From positions 1 to 64,000 of the forward strand of contig NZ_CP060825.1 in assembly GCF_014489615.1 (NCBI RefSeq): a DNA stretch of 64,000 bases. Direction: 5' to 3'. Below the pieces are notes generated by a model. The model saw nothing but the letters and a program-made list of their open reading frames with translations, made no database searches and was not told where the DNA came from. This DNA is from Streptomyces genisteinicus (GTDB taxonomy: Bacteria > Actinomycetota > Actinomycetes > Streptomycetales > Streptomycetaceae). Both the position numbers and the translations under genes were made by a program. This document shows positions 52,835 through 61,997 of this stretch, piece by piece (positions within the stretch are counted from its first letter, which is position 1; each line of letters opens with the position of its first letter).

Positions 52835-53833
52835 ATGACTCGCATCGCCATCAACGGATTCGGCCGCATCGGACGCAACGTGCTCCGCGCGCTGCTGGAG
52901 CGCGACAGCACTCTCGAGATCGTCGCCGTCAACGACCTGACCGAGCCCGCCACGCTCGCCCGGCTGCTCGCCTACGACAGCACGTCGGGCCGGCTCGGGC
53001 GCCCGGTGACCGTCGACGGGAGCACCCTCGTCGTCGACGGCCGGCGGATCGCGGTCCTCGCCGAGCGCGAACCCGCGCAGCTGCCGTGGGGCGAGCTCGG
53101 TGTCGACATCGTCCTGGAGGCCACCGGCCGCTTCACCTCGGCCGGAGCCGCCAAGGCGCACCTCGACGCGGGGGCGAAGAAGGTGCTCGTCAGCGCGCCG
53201 TCCGACGGCGCCGACGTCACGCTCGCCTTCGGTGTCAACACCGATGCCTACGACCCGGCCCTGCACACCATCGTGTCGAACGCGTCCTGCACCACCAACG
53301 CGCTGGCGCCGCTGGCCAAGGTCCTCGACGACCTCGCCGGCGTCGAGCACGGCTTCATGACGACGGTGCACGCCTACACGCAGGAGCAGAACCTGCAGGA
53401 CGGCCCGCACCGCGACGCCCGCCGTGCCCGGGCCGCCGGGGTCAACATCGTGCCGACGACGACCGGAGCCGCGAAGGCGATCGGCCTGGTGCTCCCCGGC
53501 CTCGACGGCAAGCTGTCGGGCGACTCGATCCGCGTGCCGGTCCCGGTCGGCTCCATCGTCGAACTCAACACGACCGTAGCCCGCGACGTCACGCGTGACG
53601 AGGTGCTGGAGGCGTACCGCGCCGCGGCGCAGGGGCCGCTGGCCGGAGTCCTCGAGTACTCGGAGGACCCGCTGGTGTCGTCCGACATCACCGGCAACCC
53701 CGCGTCGTCGATCTTCGACTCGGCGCTGACCCGCGTCGACGGCCGCCACGTCAAGGTGGTCGCCTGGTACGACAACGAGTGGGGCTTCTCGAACCGCGTG
53801 ATCGACACGCTGGAGCTCCTGGCCGCCGGCTGA
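52835..53833 (+). CDS. gap: Glyceraldehyde-3-phosphate dehydrogenase, type I
   Basis: A 332-residue NAD-dependent GAPDH. The Rossmann start is RIAINGFGRIGRNVLRALLE, the active site is SNASCTTNALAPL with Cys152, and the C-terminus has WYDNEWGFSNRVIDTL. It converts glyceraldehyde 3-phosphate to 1,3-bisphosphoglycerate. Streptomyces carry several gap genes. This one is alone, without pgk or tpi next to it, so it is probably the accessory copy. The start at 52835 has GGAAGGG upstream, and a strong hairpin follows. Confidence 0.93.
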   Translation: MTRIAINGFGRIGRNVLRALLERDSTLEIVAVNDLTEPATLARLLAYDSTSGRLGRPVTVDGSTLVVDGRRIAVLAEREPAQLPWGELGVDIVLEATGRFTSAGAAKAHLDAGAKKVLVSAPSDGADVTLAFGVNTDAYDPALHTIVSNASCTTNALAPLAKVLDDLAGVEHGFMTTVHAYTQEQNLQDGPHRDARRARAAGVNIVPTTTGAAKAIGLVLPGLDGKLSGDSIRVPVPVGSIVELNTTVARDVTRDEVLEAYRAAAQGPLAGVLEYSEDPLVSSDITGNPASSIFDSALTRVDGRHVKVVAWYDNEWGFSNRVIDTLELLAAG

Positions 53834-53849
53834 CGATCCGCGCTCCGGC

Positions 53850-53876
53850 CGGGGGCACCGATGCAGGGTGCCCCCG
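53850..53876 (+). terminator. 10-bp hairpin terminator of the gap gene
   Basis: CGGGGGCACC at 53850-53859 pairs with GGTGCCCCCG at 53867-53876, 17 bp after the stop codon. Confidence 0.7.
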
Positions 53877-54169
53877 TCGGAGCGGCCGGCCCGCGCGGAG
53901 CGGGTCCCCCTCCGACCCGTCCGGCGGGACCGCCGTTCCCGCAACGGGTCTGCGTGTCAGGCGCGTCGGCGGGCCGGCCGTGCTGCCGGCCGAAGCGGTG
54001 CGCCGGTGGCACCGGCTCACCGGAGGCGCTCGGGGGCGCGCATCCGCTCCCCCTGCCCCGGCTGGTCCTCTCCGTGGGGCGCGTCATCGGGCGCGGCGGG
54101 GTAGAAGACGGTTACGCCCCGGACCGGGGCGGTGCGGGACGGCCGGAGCAGGAGCAGGAGGAGGGCGGC

Positions 54170-54499
54170 ATGGATCTCAGCGGCGGCGGGCCCTGGCTGA
54201 TCGCGATCGCGGTACTCGTGGTGGCGGCCGCCGTGTGCGCGGCCGTCCTCCTCGTCCGGGTGTTCCGGGCACGGAAGATGCTGACCGACGCCGGGGTGCC
54301 CCTGCATTCCAAGGCCCTGTTCTGGACGGCCGTGATCTACACCGTCTCCCCGGTCGACCTGATCCCCGACCCCGTGTACCTCGACGACATCGGAGTGCTG
54401 CTCCTCGCACTGCGGTCGCTGCACGCGGCCGCGTCCCGGGCACCGGCGGCGGACGCCTCGCGCGACCGGGGCGGAGCCGTGGGCCGGGTGAAGCCGTGA
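54170..54499 (+). CDS. YkvA-like DUF1232 membrane protein, 109 aa
   Basis: A small membrane protein. An N-terminal hydrophobic helix (LIAIAVLVVAAAVCAAVLLV) is followed by the DUF1232 core with its hallmark KALFWTAVIYTVSPVDLIPDPVYLDDIGVLLLALRSL. The family is widespread and of unknown role. The start at 54170 has GGAGGAGG upstream. The region between gap and this gene (53877-54169) shows no other gene. Confidence 0.85.
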   Translation: MDLSGGGPWLIAIAVLVVAAAVCAAVLLVRVFRARKMLTDAGVPLHSKALFWTAVIYTVSPVDLIPDPVYLDDIGVLLLALRSLHAAASRAPAADASRDRGGAVGRVKP

Positions 54500-54546
54500 G
54501 CAATGTGCAGGCGTGAGCGGCGTGCAGGGGTGAGCGGTGCACAGCC
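54496..54546. repeat. Three imperfect 17-bp direct repeats
   Basis: Units beginning GTGAGC occur at 54496, 54513 and 54530, each followed by a GTGCAG- or TGCACAG-type tail, starting at the very end of the DUF1232 gene. Origin and role unknown; probably slippage. Confidence 0.5.
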
Positions 54547-54632
54547 GTGGACGCCATGCGGTCGTCAACGCACCGCGGGGCGTCGACGCGCCGGGGTCGT
54601 GACAGTGCCGGGGCCGTCGACGGTGTAAGGAG

Positions 54633-55706
54633 TCAGCCGTTCCGCTCGGCGGTCCACAGGGGCAGCTGCTCGAAGAAGGCGACCGCCTCCGACCGCCACC
54701 GGGGCCGCCATCCTGCGGCGATCGCTGAAGCCTCCCGGGCGTGGCGGCGCATGTCGGCCCGGATCCGCTCCGGCACGCAGTGGCGTTCCCCGATTTCGCG
54801 TACGGCGGCGACGGCCTCGTCGGTGCAGGCCGGGTCGCCGAGGGCCGACTCGACGATGCGGCGTTCGGCGCCGTCCACGGCGGCGAGCAGGTGCCGGACG
54901 GCGTAGCTGTGTTTGCCCTGGCGGAGGTCGGAGCCGACGGGCTTCCCCATGGAGGCCGCGTCCCCGAACAGGTCGAGGTGGTCGTCCCGCATCTGTCCGC
55001 AGATCCCGGTCAGCCTGGCGTAGGCGCGCAGTTCCCCGTTCACGTGCCCGGGTTCTCCGCCCGCGGCGAGGAGGCCGAGCTGCATCGGGGCGAGGATCGA
55101 GTAGCGGGCGGACTTGAGGTCCGCCACGCCGTGCAGCACGTCCTCGCCGGGTGCGGTGCCGAAGTCGCGTTCCAGATCGACGATCTGTCCCGTGAACGTG
55201 TCGGCCGCGGTCCGGGTCTGCACCTCGACCATGGCCTGGCGCAGCGAGGTGGGCATCTCGGCGTCGAGCAGCACCTTGAGCGACAGGGCGAGTGCGAGGT
55301 CGCCGGCGAGCACGGTCATGCCCAGAGCCGTCTGCGGGTGGTCGGGGAACCGCGCGCGGTAGGCGTACCAGGTGGACGGGCCGCCGCGGCGGGTGGGGCT
55401 GTCGTCGATCAGGTCGTCGTGGATCAGGCCGTGTGTCTGCAGCAGTTCGATGCTGAGCGCGGCGGCGTCCAGCCCGTCGGCCGGCTCGTCGGTCACCAGG
55501 CGTGCCGCCTCGTGCAGGAGCACGACGCGCATACGCTTCCCGCCCCGCAGGGAAAGCTCTCGCAGCAGCCGCAGGCAGTCGGGGGTGAAGCGGCTGTAGG
55601 AGGGCACTTCGAGGTCCGCGCCGAGCGTGTCGAAGTACTCCGCGAACAGGGTGTTGAACCGCTGCGTGCAGCGGGCGGCCCGCTCGAGGACGTGGGGGGT
55701 GGTCAT
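54633..55706 (-). CDS. Polyprenyl synthetase (trans-isoprenyl diphosphate synthase)
   Basis: A 357-residue all-helical prenyltransferase. The first Asp-rich motif is HDDLIDDSPTRRG (D97, D98, D101, D102). The second is QMRDDHLDLFGD near residue 240. The leading GGKRMR lysine/arginine site is at 55-60. It condenses isopentenyl diphosphate with an allylic diphosphate; the chain length cannot be read by eye, but GGPP- or octaprenyl-type products are common. The start at 55706 has AGGAAG upstream. No terpene cyclase is adjacent, so the role may be in quinone or membrane lipid supply or an unlinked pathway. Confidence 0.9.
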   Translation of the reverse strand: MTTPHVLERAARCTQRFNTLFAEYFDTLGADLEVPSYSRFTPDCLRLLRELSLRGGKRMRVVLLHEAARLVTDEPADGLDAAALSIELLQTHGLIHDDLIDDSPTRRGGPSTWYAYRARFPDHPQTALGMTVLAGDLALALSLKVLLDAEMPTSLRQAMVEVQTRTAADTFTGQIVDLERDFGTAPGEDVLHGVADLKSARYSILAPMQLGLLAAGGEPGHVNGELRAYARLTGICGQMRDDHLDLFGDAASMGKPVGSDLRQGKHSYAVRHLLAAVDGAERRIVESALGDPACTDEAVAAVREIGERHCVPERIRADMRRHAREASAIAAGWRPRWRSEAVAFFEQLPLWTAERNG

Positions 55707-55836
55707 GGGCGCGTACTTCCTGCTCGGGTCCGGGGTGGTCCACCGTCTGTGACGAACGGCGCCGCCTCCGGGTGCCCGGACATGCCGGGAGGGGCGCGTG
55801 CGCCGGCCGCGGAGGCCGCGTCCCGTCGCGGCGTGC

Positions 55837-55864
55837 TGCCCCTGCCCGGGGTCGGGCAGGGGCA
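55837..55864 (-). terminator. 11-bp hairpin terminator of the alpha/beta hydrolase gene
   Basis: TGCCCCTGCCC at 55837-55847 pairs with GGGCAGGGGCA at 55854-55864 across GGGGTC, 15 bp after the hydrolase stop on the minus strand. Confidence 0.7.
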
Positions 55865-55879
55865 CACGCCGTCGCACGG

Positions 55880-56758
55880 TCAGCTGTCGGCAAGGATCTC
55901 CCGCAGCGTCTGCGCGAACTCGGCCGGGGCGCCCTCCTGGCCGAACTCGCCGCCGAGGAAGCCCGCGTGATGGCTCGGGAAGACCGCGAGGTCGCTGCCG
56001 AGGGCGGCGGCGATCTCGGCGGCGGCGCGGGCCGGGAACTCGTCCGCGGACTCCTTGCCGGCCGCGATGACGACGCGGGTCGGGGCGGCCCGCAGCGCGC
56101 CGGTGTCGGGGCGGAAGCCGGTGCAGCTGAGCATGTTCTGGCCGAGCAGCGGGTCGTCGCGCGAGCCGTCGTCCTCGGTGGGCAGGCCGAAGGCGGCGGG
56201 GTCGGGGGCGGGCTCGTCGGCCGCGTCGGCGGGGAACACTCCCTTCCGCCCCGCCACCGCGATGAACTTCGCCATGGCGGGGCCGAGGCCCTGGCGCAGA
56301 TAGGTGGCGTGGATGTCCGTGCAGGCGGCCAGCACGGCCTCGTGGTCCGGGAGGACGGGTGCCGCCGGGGGCTCGTGGGCGACGAGGGTGCGTACGAGGT
56401 GGCCGTGGCGGGCGACCAGGGCGAGCGCGTTGACCGCTCCGCCGCTGCTGGCGAAGACGTCCACCGGACCGGTGCCCAGTGCCTCGATCACGCGCCGGAC
56501 GTCGTCCGCGTGCTCCTCGGGGGTCGCCCGGTCGGCACCGTCGGTGCGCTCGCTGCGGCCCACGCCCCGGGGGTCGTAGGTGACGACGGTGCGGTCCGTG
56601 AAGTACGAGGCCAGGGTGACGAAGCCGGTGGCGTCCATCGGCGACCCGATCATCAGCAGTGCGGGAGTCCCTTCCCGGTTCGTGCCGTCGCCCGCCCGGA
56701 TGTCGTAGCGGAGTGTGGCGCCGTCCGCTTCCAGCGTGAACGTCCTGGGCTCGGTCAT
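55880..56758 (-). CDS. Alpha/beta hydrolase
   Basis: A 292-residue hydrolase. The oxyanion region is PALLMIGSPMDATGF, VVTYDPRGVGRSER is typical, and the nucleophile elbow is VDVFASSGGAVNALALV (A-x-S-x-G). The C-terminal His is in PSHHAGFLGGEFG. It is probably an esterase, epoxide hydrolase or haloperoxidase-type enzyme of unknown substrate. The start at 56758 has GAGGAG 8 nt upstream. Divergent from the HTH gene at 56957. Confidence 0.88.
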   Translation of the reverse strand: MTEPRTFTLEADGATLRYDIRAGDGTNREGTPALLMIGSPMDATGFVTLASYFTDRTVVTYDPRGVGRSERTDGADRATPEEHADDVRRVIEALGTGPVDVFASSGGAVNALALVARHGHLVRTLVAHEPPAAPVLPDHEAVLAACTDIHATYLRQGLGPAMAKFIAVAGRKGVFPADAADEPAPDPAAFGLPTEDDGSRDDPLLGQNMLSCTGFRPDTGALRAAPTRVVIAAGKESADEFPARAAAEIAAALGSDLAVFPSHHAGFLGGEFGQEGAPAEFAQTLREILADS

Positions 56759-56956
56759 GGTGATGTCTCCTCGGTAAGTGTGCCGTTCACCCCTCCAGAC
56801 CGGTGGCGGGTCGAGAAGTCATCGGTCCCTGGGGGCATCCCCGGTTCCCACTGGTCGGATCCGATCCGGCGAGGGGCACGAGGACGGGGTGAATCTACGG
56901 GCGTGGTCCCTTCGGCTGCCTGCCATTTCCCCCGGCGGACGAGTGATACTGCGGGC

Positions 56957-57733
56957 ATGACGGAGCACCGCGGTTTCGGCGAGCTGGTGGCGTGGCTGCT
57001 GGACCACAGAGGTCTCGGTGTGCGGGAGTTGGCCGATCGCACCGGATCGGCGCCGGACGAGGTGCGGGCGTTGCTCGCGGGAGAGCCACCCGGCGAGGCG
57101 CTGCTGCGGCGGATGGCGCCTGCCCTGGGCTTCCACGCGCTCGACCTGTTCGTCCTCGCGGGGCCGGCGGTGCCGGAGGATCTGGCACCGGTGGACTCCG
57201 CGGCCGGGCGGTGGGCACCGTACCTCGTGATGGATGCCGTGCATCTGCCTTCCGCCGAGCGGCGTGAACTGCTGCAGTTCGTCCGTTCACTGCCGCAGGA
57301 GGAACGGACTTCCGTATTCGCCGTGAAACGGCCGGCGTCCCATGCCGGTCCGGGCGGTCGGGTCGTCCGCATGCTCCAGTACCGCAATCTGTGCTGGACG
57401 GGCATGGCGCAGCTCCTGGCGGTCGTGACGCCCACCTACCTGTCGGCGTCCACCTTCGGTGCGATCGGTGCGGGTCGTGGCGCGTTGACGCCGCGCTTGG
57501 TGACGGATGCCGCAGCAGTGCTGGGCGTCGACGCCCGGGAGCTGGCCGGGATGACGGGCGTGCGTCTGCGGGAGGTGCCACCGCCTCCGGCCCCGGAGGC
57601 GGTGGACGCTGCGGCTCTGCTGTGGGAGGCGCGGCGCCTGACTGCCGCCCAGGCGAAGCACGTCTCCGAGCTGGCGCGCTCGATGCGCGGGGACTCCGCC
57701 GAGGAATACTGCGTCGACCTGCCCGGGTCCTGA
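56957..57733 (+). CDS. HTH-type DNA-binding protein, 258 aa
   Basis: A 258-residue protein. An N-terminal helix-turn-helix of the Cro/XRE kind (VRELADRTGSAPDEVRALLAGEPPGEALLRRMAPAL) precedes a middle domain with HLPSAERRELLQFVRSLPQE. A second repeat follows (ALTPRLVTDAAAVLGVDARELAGMTGVRL), which looks like another, perhaps degenerate, HTH. It is divergent from the alpha/beta hydrolase gene, 198 bp away. The ligand and target are unknown. Family knowledge: such proteins with a duplicated HTH module are common in Streptomyces and lack characterised members. Confidence 0.72.
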   Translation: MTEHRGFGELVAWLLDHRGLGVRELADRTGSAPDEVRALLAGEPPGEALLRRMAPALGFHALDLFVLAGPAVPEDLAPVDSAAGRWAPYLVMDAVHLPSAERRELLQFVRSLPQEERTSVFAVKRPASHAGPGGRVVRMLQYRNLCWTGMAQLLAVVTPTYLSASTFGAIGAGRGALTPRLVTDAAAVLGVDARELAGMTGVRLREVPPPPAPEAVDAAALLWEARRLTAAQAKHVSELARSMRGDSAEEYCVDLPGS

Positions 57734-58272
57734 CGCCTGGCGGGCACCCGCCGGGCGGCGTGCGTGTGGGGGACTCCGACGGGCAGTCGTGATCCTGCCC
57801 GCCGGGAATCGATCGCGTTGGGCTGACGGCCTCGCAAACCAGAGATGATCACGGAGGTCGCCATCGCACACGGTCGCATGTCCTTCTCGCCCTCCAGGCG
57901 TACACGCCCCGCTCTACGGGCGGCGATGGAGAGGGGTCGGCAAAGAGCCAGAAGCCCGGCTCGATCGGAGGCGTGAACGGTGTGCCGCGGCCGCGTCGCC
58001 GTGACATATCGTCGCGCGGCACAACGCGGGTTGCGGCCGGCGCACGACCGCAGGCCTGTGGCGCAAGGGCGCTGGATCAGCCGGGAACAGGCAGGAAGGC
58101 CATCGGGCGGGCTCGCCGGGGACCGAGTCGCACACGCGCCGACGGGGCCGAGGCACCCCGGGAAGATTTCTCGGTTTTCCTATGTTTTGCAGATTTTGGG
58201 CCAGGGAATCGACCGGGCGTGCCGGTTGTGTCCGGCGCAGTGAGCCGTACGAAACACCGGGAAGGGAACATC
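57734..58272. other. Intergenic region, 539 bp
   Basis: No supported gene. The last part (about 58150-58215) includes an AT-rich stretch (TTTCTCGGTTTTCCTATGTTTTGC) that may carry the promoter of the small gene at 58273. Confidence 0.5.
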
Positions 58273-58419
58273 ATGAGCAGGGTCGCAGGAGCGTTCAAAG
58301 TGATCCGCGGCAAGAAGCAGGAGGCCGACGGCAAGGCACTGAGCGACGCACGTCTGCGGGATGCCGGCCGCCGCCTCGCCGCGCAGGGCCAGACCGAGAT
58401 GCGCCGTCGCCGGGCGTGA
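58273..58419 (+). CDS. Small basic protein, 48 aa
   Basis: A 48-residue product, MSRVAGAFKVIRGKKQEADG and then a helical, Arg-rich C-terminus (DARLRDAGRRLAAQGQTEMRRRRA). GGGAAGGG lies 6-9 nt before the ATG. Basic and soluble, without a signal. The AT-rich promoter-like stretch upstream and the strong ribosome binding site support it as real. Function unknown. Confidence 0.6.
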   Translation: MSRVAGAFKVIRGKKQEADGKALSDARLRDAGRRLAAQGQTEMRRRRA

Positions 58420-58482
58420 CACCGCAGCCGGCCGGTCACGCCTTGCGAGGTCGTGTCGCCCGGGCCGGCGGGTTCCTCGGAT

Positions 58483-58905
58483 TCAGTCCCGGGCCGGCTC
58501 GACCAGCCGGAACATGCCGGTCATGTCACCGCGGGCGAAGCCGTCGCGCTGGTAGAGGGAGACCGCGCCGTCCGTGGCAAAGAGCCCGACGAACGCCGTC
58601 GCCGGGGCGGTGCGGGCGACATGGCCGAGGAGGCGGTTCAGCAGAGCCGTTCCGATTCCCCGGCCCTGATGGGCGGGGTCCACGGCGAGGTCCTGGACGT
58701 AGAAGTACTTGACGCCGTCGCCGACGAGACGGCCCATGCCGACCGCCCGCCCGCCGTCGAGCGCGACGGCCCCCGCGAGCGAACCTTCCAGGGATGCGCC
58801 CATGGTCTCCCAGGCGAAGGCGTGCTCCCATCCCACCGACTCGGCGAGCCGGCGGTGCTCGCCGGGCGTGGGGAGGCGGTCGAGACAGGTGTACGCGTCG
58901 TTCAC
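58483..58905 (-). CDS. GNAT family N-acetyltransferase
   Basis: A 140-residue acetyltransferase. The acetyl-CoA motif is VQDLAVDPAHQGRGIGTALLNRLL, and the C-terminal part is VGLFATDGAVSLYQRDGFARGD. The GTG at 58905 has no clear ribosome binding site, so it is probably leaderless. The acceptor is unknown. Monocistronic. Confidence 0.85.
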   Translation of the reverse strand: MNDAYTCLDRLPTPGEHRRLAESVGWEHAFAWETMGASLEGSLAGAVALDGGRAVGMGRLVGDGVKYFYVQDLAVDPAHQGRGIGTALLNRLLGHVARTAPATAFVGLFATDGAVSLYQRDGFARGDMTGMFRLVEPARD

Positions 58906-58986
58906 GGGACGGATGGTACCGAAGCGGCTCCGGCTGCCTGACGGGCGAGCGGCCGCCGGTGGACGCCCCGGCGTCCGGGCGCCGTC

Positions 58987-59154
58987 GTGATCGTCACCTC
59001 GCACCCGCACGAGGCGGCCCGCCGGCGCCACCTGGCCGCGGCGGAGGCGCACGAGGTCGTCCGTGCCGAGGTCCTTCCGGAAGCCCGGCGGCGCGGGGCG
59101 CGGGCGCCCCGTGTCCTGCGGCTCGCGCCCGCCGACCGTTCGCTGATCCGCTGA
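58987..59154 (+). CDS. Possible small ORF, 55 aa
   Basis: A short open frame with GTG start at 58987. The product begins MIVTSHPHEAARRRHLAAAE and is Arg/Ala-rich. There is no clear ribosome binding site and no recognised family. It fills the divergent region before the DUF5713 gene. Listed with low confidence because no other gene covers it. Confidence 0.25.
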   Translation: MIVTSHPHEAARRRHLAAAEAHEVVRAEVLPEARRRGARAPRVLRLAPADRSLIR

Positions 59155-59323
59155 TCCTGCGTGCGGGGACGGCCTGCCGGGGGACGGTGTCCGGGGGCGC
59201 ACGCCCGGGGTCGGCGTCCCGTCCGCGGGCGGCCGTGGCCGTCGGCGTCGGGGCCCTCGGAGCCGTTGTCGGTGGCACCGTGCATGATCGGCGCGTCGGA
59301 TCTTCCGAGGACGAGGTGGTGGC

Positions 59324-59665
59324 ATGCCGATCACGAACCAGCAGGCGGCGGGGATCGCGTTTCTGCGGCACATGTACGCGGACCCGTACTTCCCCGATCA
59401 CCTGGTCGACCGCGGCCGGGCGGTCCTGGTGCGGCTGTGCGAGCGGATCGAGGCCGAGCGGCCGGCGGACACGCAGGCCCTGTACGTGCTCACCCAGGAG
59501 GCGACGGAGGAGTTCAACGCTCTCGACGAGGAGTTCGGCGCGGCCGGGAGCGGTATCGAGACGGTGGCGCGTGAGTGGATCGCCGATGACTTCTTCCGCA
59601 TCGCGTCGGCGTACGGTTTCGCGGACGCGGACGTCGAGGAGCTGATCGCCACCCGGGACTGGTGA
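59324..59665 (+). CDS. DUF5713 family protein, 113 aa
   Basis: A small helical soluble protein: MPITNQQAAGIAFLRHMYAD, then ALYVLTQEATEEFNALDEEF, and a C-terminus rich in Asp/Glu (DDFFRIASAYGFADADVEELI). This fits DUF5713, of unknown function. The start at 59324 has GAGGTGG upstream. Confidence 0.8.
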   Translation: MPITNQQAAGIAFLRHMYADPYFPDHLVDRGRAVLVRLCERIEAERPADTQALYVLTQEATEEFNALDEEFGAAGSGIETVAREWIADDFFRIASAYGFADADVEELIATRDW

Positions 59666-59689
59666 GCCGGCGGCCGGGCGTGGCCGCGG

Positions 59690-60304
59690 TCACGGACGGG
59701 GACGGTCGAGGCCGGCGGTGTCTTCGGGGCCGCGGCCGCCGTGCGCGGGGCGGTGGCCGGCACGCAGCCGGTCCTCCAGGGCGTCCAGCAGGCCGGGAAG
59801 GTCCGGGGCGACGGCGAGGTCGTCGAGGGTCGACGCGGCCAGGAGCCCCGTGGCGGAGATGGAGCGCAGCGCGCCGATCAGCGGCGTCCAGAAGCCTCCC
59901 GCGTCGAGGAGGCCGACGGGCTTGCGGTGGAAGCCCAGTTGGCGCCACGACCAGACCTCGAAGATCTCCTCCAGTGTGCCGAGCCCGCCCGGCAGGGCGG
60001 CGAAGGCGTCCGCGCGGTCGGCCATGATCGCCTTGCGCTCGTGCATCGTGTCGCAGATGACGAGTTCGGTCACCTGCTCGTGCGCCCACTCGCGTTCGAT
60101 CATGCTGCGCGGCATGACGCCGACGACCTCGCCGCCCGCCTCCAGCGCGGCATCCGCGAGGACTCCCATGAGCCCCGTGCGGCCGCCTCCGTAGACGAGG
60201 CCGATGCCGCGCCGTGCGAGCTCGGCGCCCACCTGGGCCGCGAGTTCGGTGTGGGCCGGATCGAATCCGTCGGACGAGGCGAGGAAGACGGCGAGGCGGC
60301 GCAT
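59690..60304 (-). CDS. LOG family protein (TIGR00730, Rossmann-fold)
   Basis: A 204-residue protein of the cytokinin-activating LOG type. The signature is LPGGLGTLEEIFEVWSW, with GLVYGGGRTGLMGVLADAALEAGG in the nucleotide-binding part. Enzymes of this fold are phosphoribohydrolases that release free bases from nucleoside monophosphates (established for LOG); the bacterial substrate here is not certain. The start at 60304 has GGAG upstream. Convergent with the DUF5713 gene. Confidence 0.88.
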   Translation of the reverse strand: MRRLAVFLASSDGFDPAHTELAAQVGAELARRGIGLVYGGGRTGLMGVLADAALEAGGEVVGVMPRSMIEREWAHEQVTELVICDTMHERKAIMADRADAFAALPGGLGTLEEIFEVWSWRQLGFHRKPVGLLDAGGFWTPLIGALRSISATGLLAASTLDDLAVAPDLPGLLDALEDRLRAGHRPAHGGRGPEDTAGLDRPRP

Positions 60305-60662
60305 GAAAGGCTCCGGGGGCGACGGCCGGATGACGGCGGGGACGGCTGCGGCGGCGACGGGTGCGAACGGTCCGGTGTACCACGGTCGGGCCCGCCCCGG
60401 CTCCTCCTCCCCCGGTCGTTCCCGGGACGGCGTGTACCGGGGCACACGGGCGACAACCCGCCGGCCCCGGCGTACGCCCCCGCGCCGAACAGCCTTGATT
60501 CGCACACCATTTCCCGTCCCCGTGGTCCCGGTGGACCTTTGACGACCGCGTTGCCGTCTCGGCGTCCGACGCGCCGGAAGGAAGCTTTGCCGACGGCTCG
60601 GGCGCTGGGTCATGCTGTGGCGACCGAGTGCAAAGGCTGGGCAAAAACGGGGGGAGATCGCG

Positions 60663-61670
60663 ATGCTCCGCATTCATTTCGCGGACGCCGACCTGGGCCG
60701 GACCAGGGTGGCGACCAGGCCCGATCCGCTCTGGGAGATCGCCGCGAGTCTGCACCGCCTTCAGTCGCGGAAGGGCGGGTGGGCGTTCGCGGGATGGTCG
60801 CGCATGGCGCGACAGCAGTTACGCGAGAAAGGACTCGAACGGCGCGTGCGGGAGGTTCTTCTGCGGTTGTATCCGCGGGCGGAGTATTTTCCCGACTTTC
60901 TGACGCCGTCGAACGCGCTGCACGGTTTCGAGGCGGGAGTGGAGTCGATCCTCGCCACTCCCCCGCAGAGGATCCTTCAGGAGGTGGCCCGCCTCGACCG
61001 GACGGTGGGCGCACCGGCGTGGGTCGGGCGGCTTGCGGAGCCGGCGATGCGCCGGGAGCTGGTGGACCTGCTGCGCGCGTACCACGAGGCCGTCGTCGTC
61101 CCCTACGAGGACGAGGTCCACGCGAAACTGGAGGCCGAGCGCGCAGCCCGCTGCCGGGGCATCCTCGACGGCGGGGTGGAGGGCATGCTCACGACCCTCG
61201 GGCCGATGATGCGGTGGCGGCCCCCGGTGCTGGAGGTCTCCTATCCCACCCAGGCCCCGGACCGGGACCTGTATCTGCGGGGGCGGGGGCTCACACTCGT
61301 CCCCTCGTACTTCAACTGGGCGGAACCGGTCGCCTTCGCCGATCCTCAACTGCCGCCCGTGCTCTGGTACTCGATGCTCCACGAGCCGCCCGCGGAAGGC
61401 GGGGACGGCGCGGGGAAGCCGCTGACCGCACTGCTCGGCCGCGCACGGGCGATCGCACTGTACGCCACCTCCGCCGGGGCCACGACCGGTGAGATCGCCC
61501 GCGCGGCCGGTGTCTCGGCCTCCTCGGCGAGCAGGCACGCCACCGCGCTGCGCGACGCGGGCCTCATCACGACCGTCCGACAGGGTCCGGCCGTGCTGCA
61601 CACACTGACGCCGGTCGGAGCGGCGATGCTGCGTGCCGCCGTGCGGGGAGCGGGTCCGGGGCTCGCGTAG
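60663..61670 (+). CDS. ArsR-like winged-helix regulator with DUF5937-type N-terminus
   Basis: A 335-residue regulator. The N-terminal two-thirds is DUF5937-like (IHFADADLGRTRVATRPDPLWEIAASLH, DLYLRGRGLTLVPSYFNWAEPVAF). The C-terminal ArsR-type winged helix reads RAIALYATSAGATTGEIARAAGVSASSASRHATALRDAGLIT. There are no metal-binding cysteines in the wing, so it is not a typical arsenic sensor. The start at 60663 has GGGGGAG 6 nt upstream. Followed by a very strong hairpin. Target unknown. Confidence 0.82.
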   Translation: MLRIHFADADLGRTRVATRPDPLWEIAASLHRLQSRKGGWAFAGWSRMARQQLREKGLERRVREVLLRLYPRAEYFPDFLTPSNALHGFEAGVESILATPPQRILQEVARLDRTVGAPAWVGRLAEPAMRRELVDLLRAYHEAVVVPYEDEVHAKLEAERAARCRGILDGGVEGMLTTLGPMMRWRPPVLEVSYPTQAPDRDLYLRGRGLTLVPSYFNWAEPVAFADPQLPPVLWYSMLHEPPAEGGDGAGKPLTALLGRARAIALYATSAGATTGEIARAAGVSASSASRHATALRDAGLITTVRQGPAVLHTLTPVGAAMLRAAVRGAGPGLA

Positions 61671-61700
61671 CGGGGCCGTGACGGCCGCGGGCACCGGCCG

Positions 61701-61746
61701 CCCGGCACCACCAGCCGCCCGGTGCCGGGCGGCTGGTGGTGCCGGG
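61701..61746 (+). terminator. 22-bp hairpin with a 2-nt nominal loop
   Basis: The arm at 61701-61722 (CCCGGCACCACCAGCCGCCC and two more bases) pairs exactly with 61725-61746. It is the longest perfect inverted repeat in the window. It lies 30 bp after the ArsR-like gene and is probably its terminator. Confidence 0.8.
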
Positions 61747-61997
61747 CCTCCCGGCTCCGCGGCGGTGGGGGCGTCGTGGCCGGGGCGTCGGCACGACGGT
61801 GCGCGAGCCGGCGTGCACGGCCCTTGCAGGAACCTGGACGGCGCGGACCGGGGCGGTTTCCGCGCCGGCGGCCGCCGTCCCGGGCGACGGGTGCCAACGG
61901 GGCCCGCCTCCCGTGACTCACGTCACACCGGGCTGCTGTCAGGTCTCGGGGCGCTGTCCCGTTCAAGGGGCACATCCACGAGACAGGGAGCCGTGCC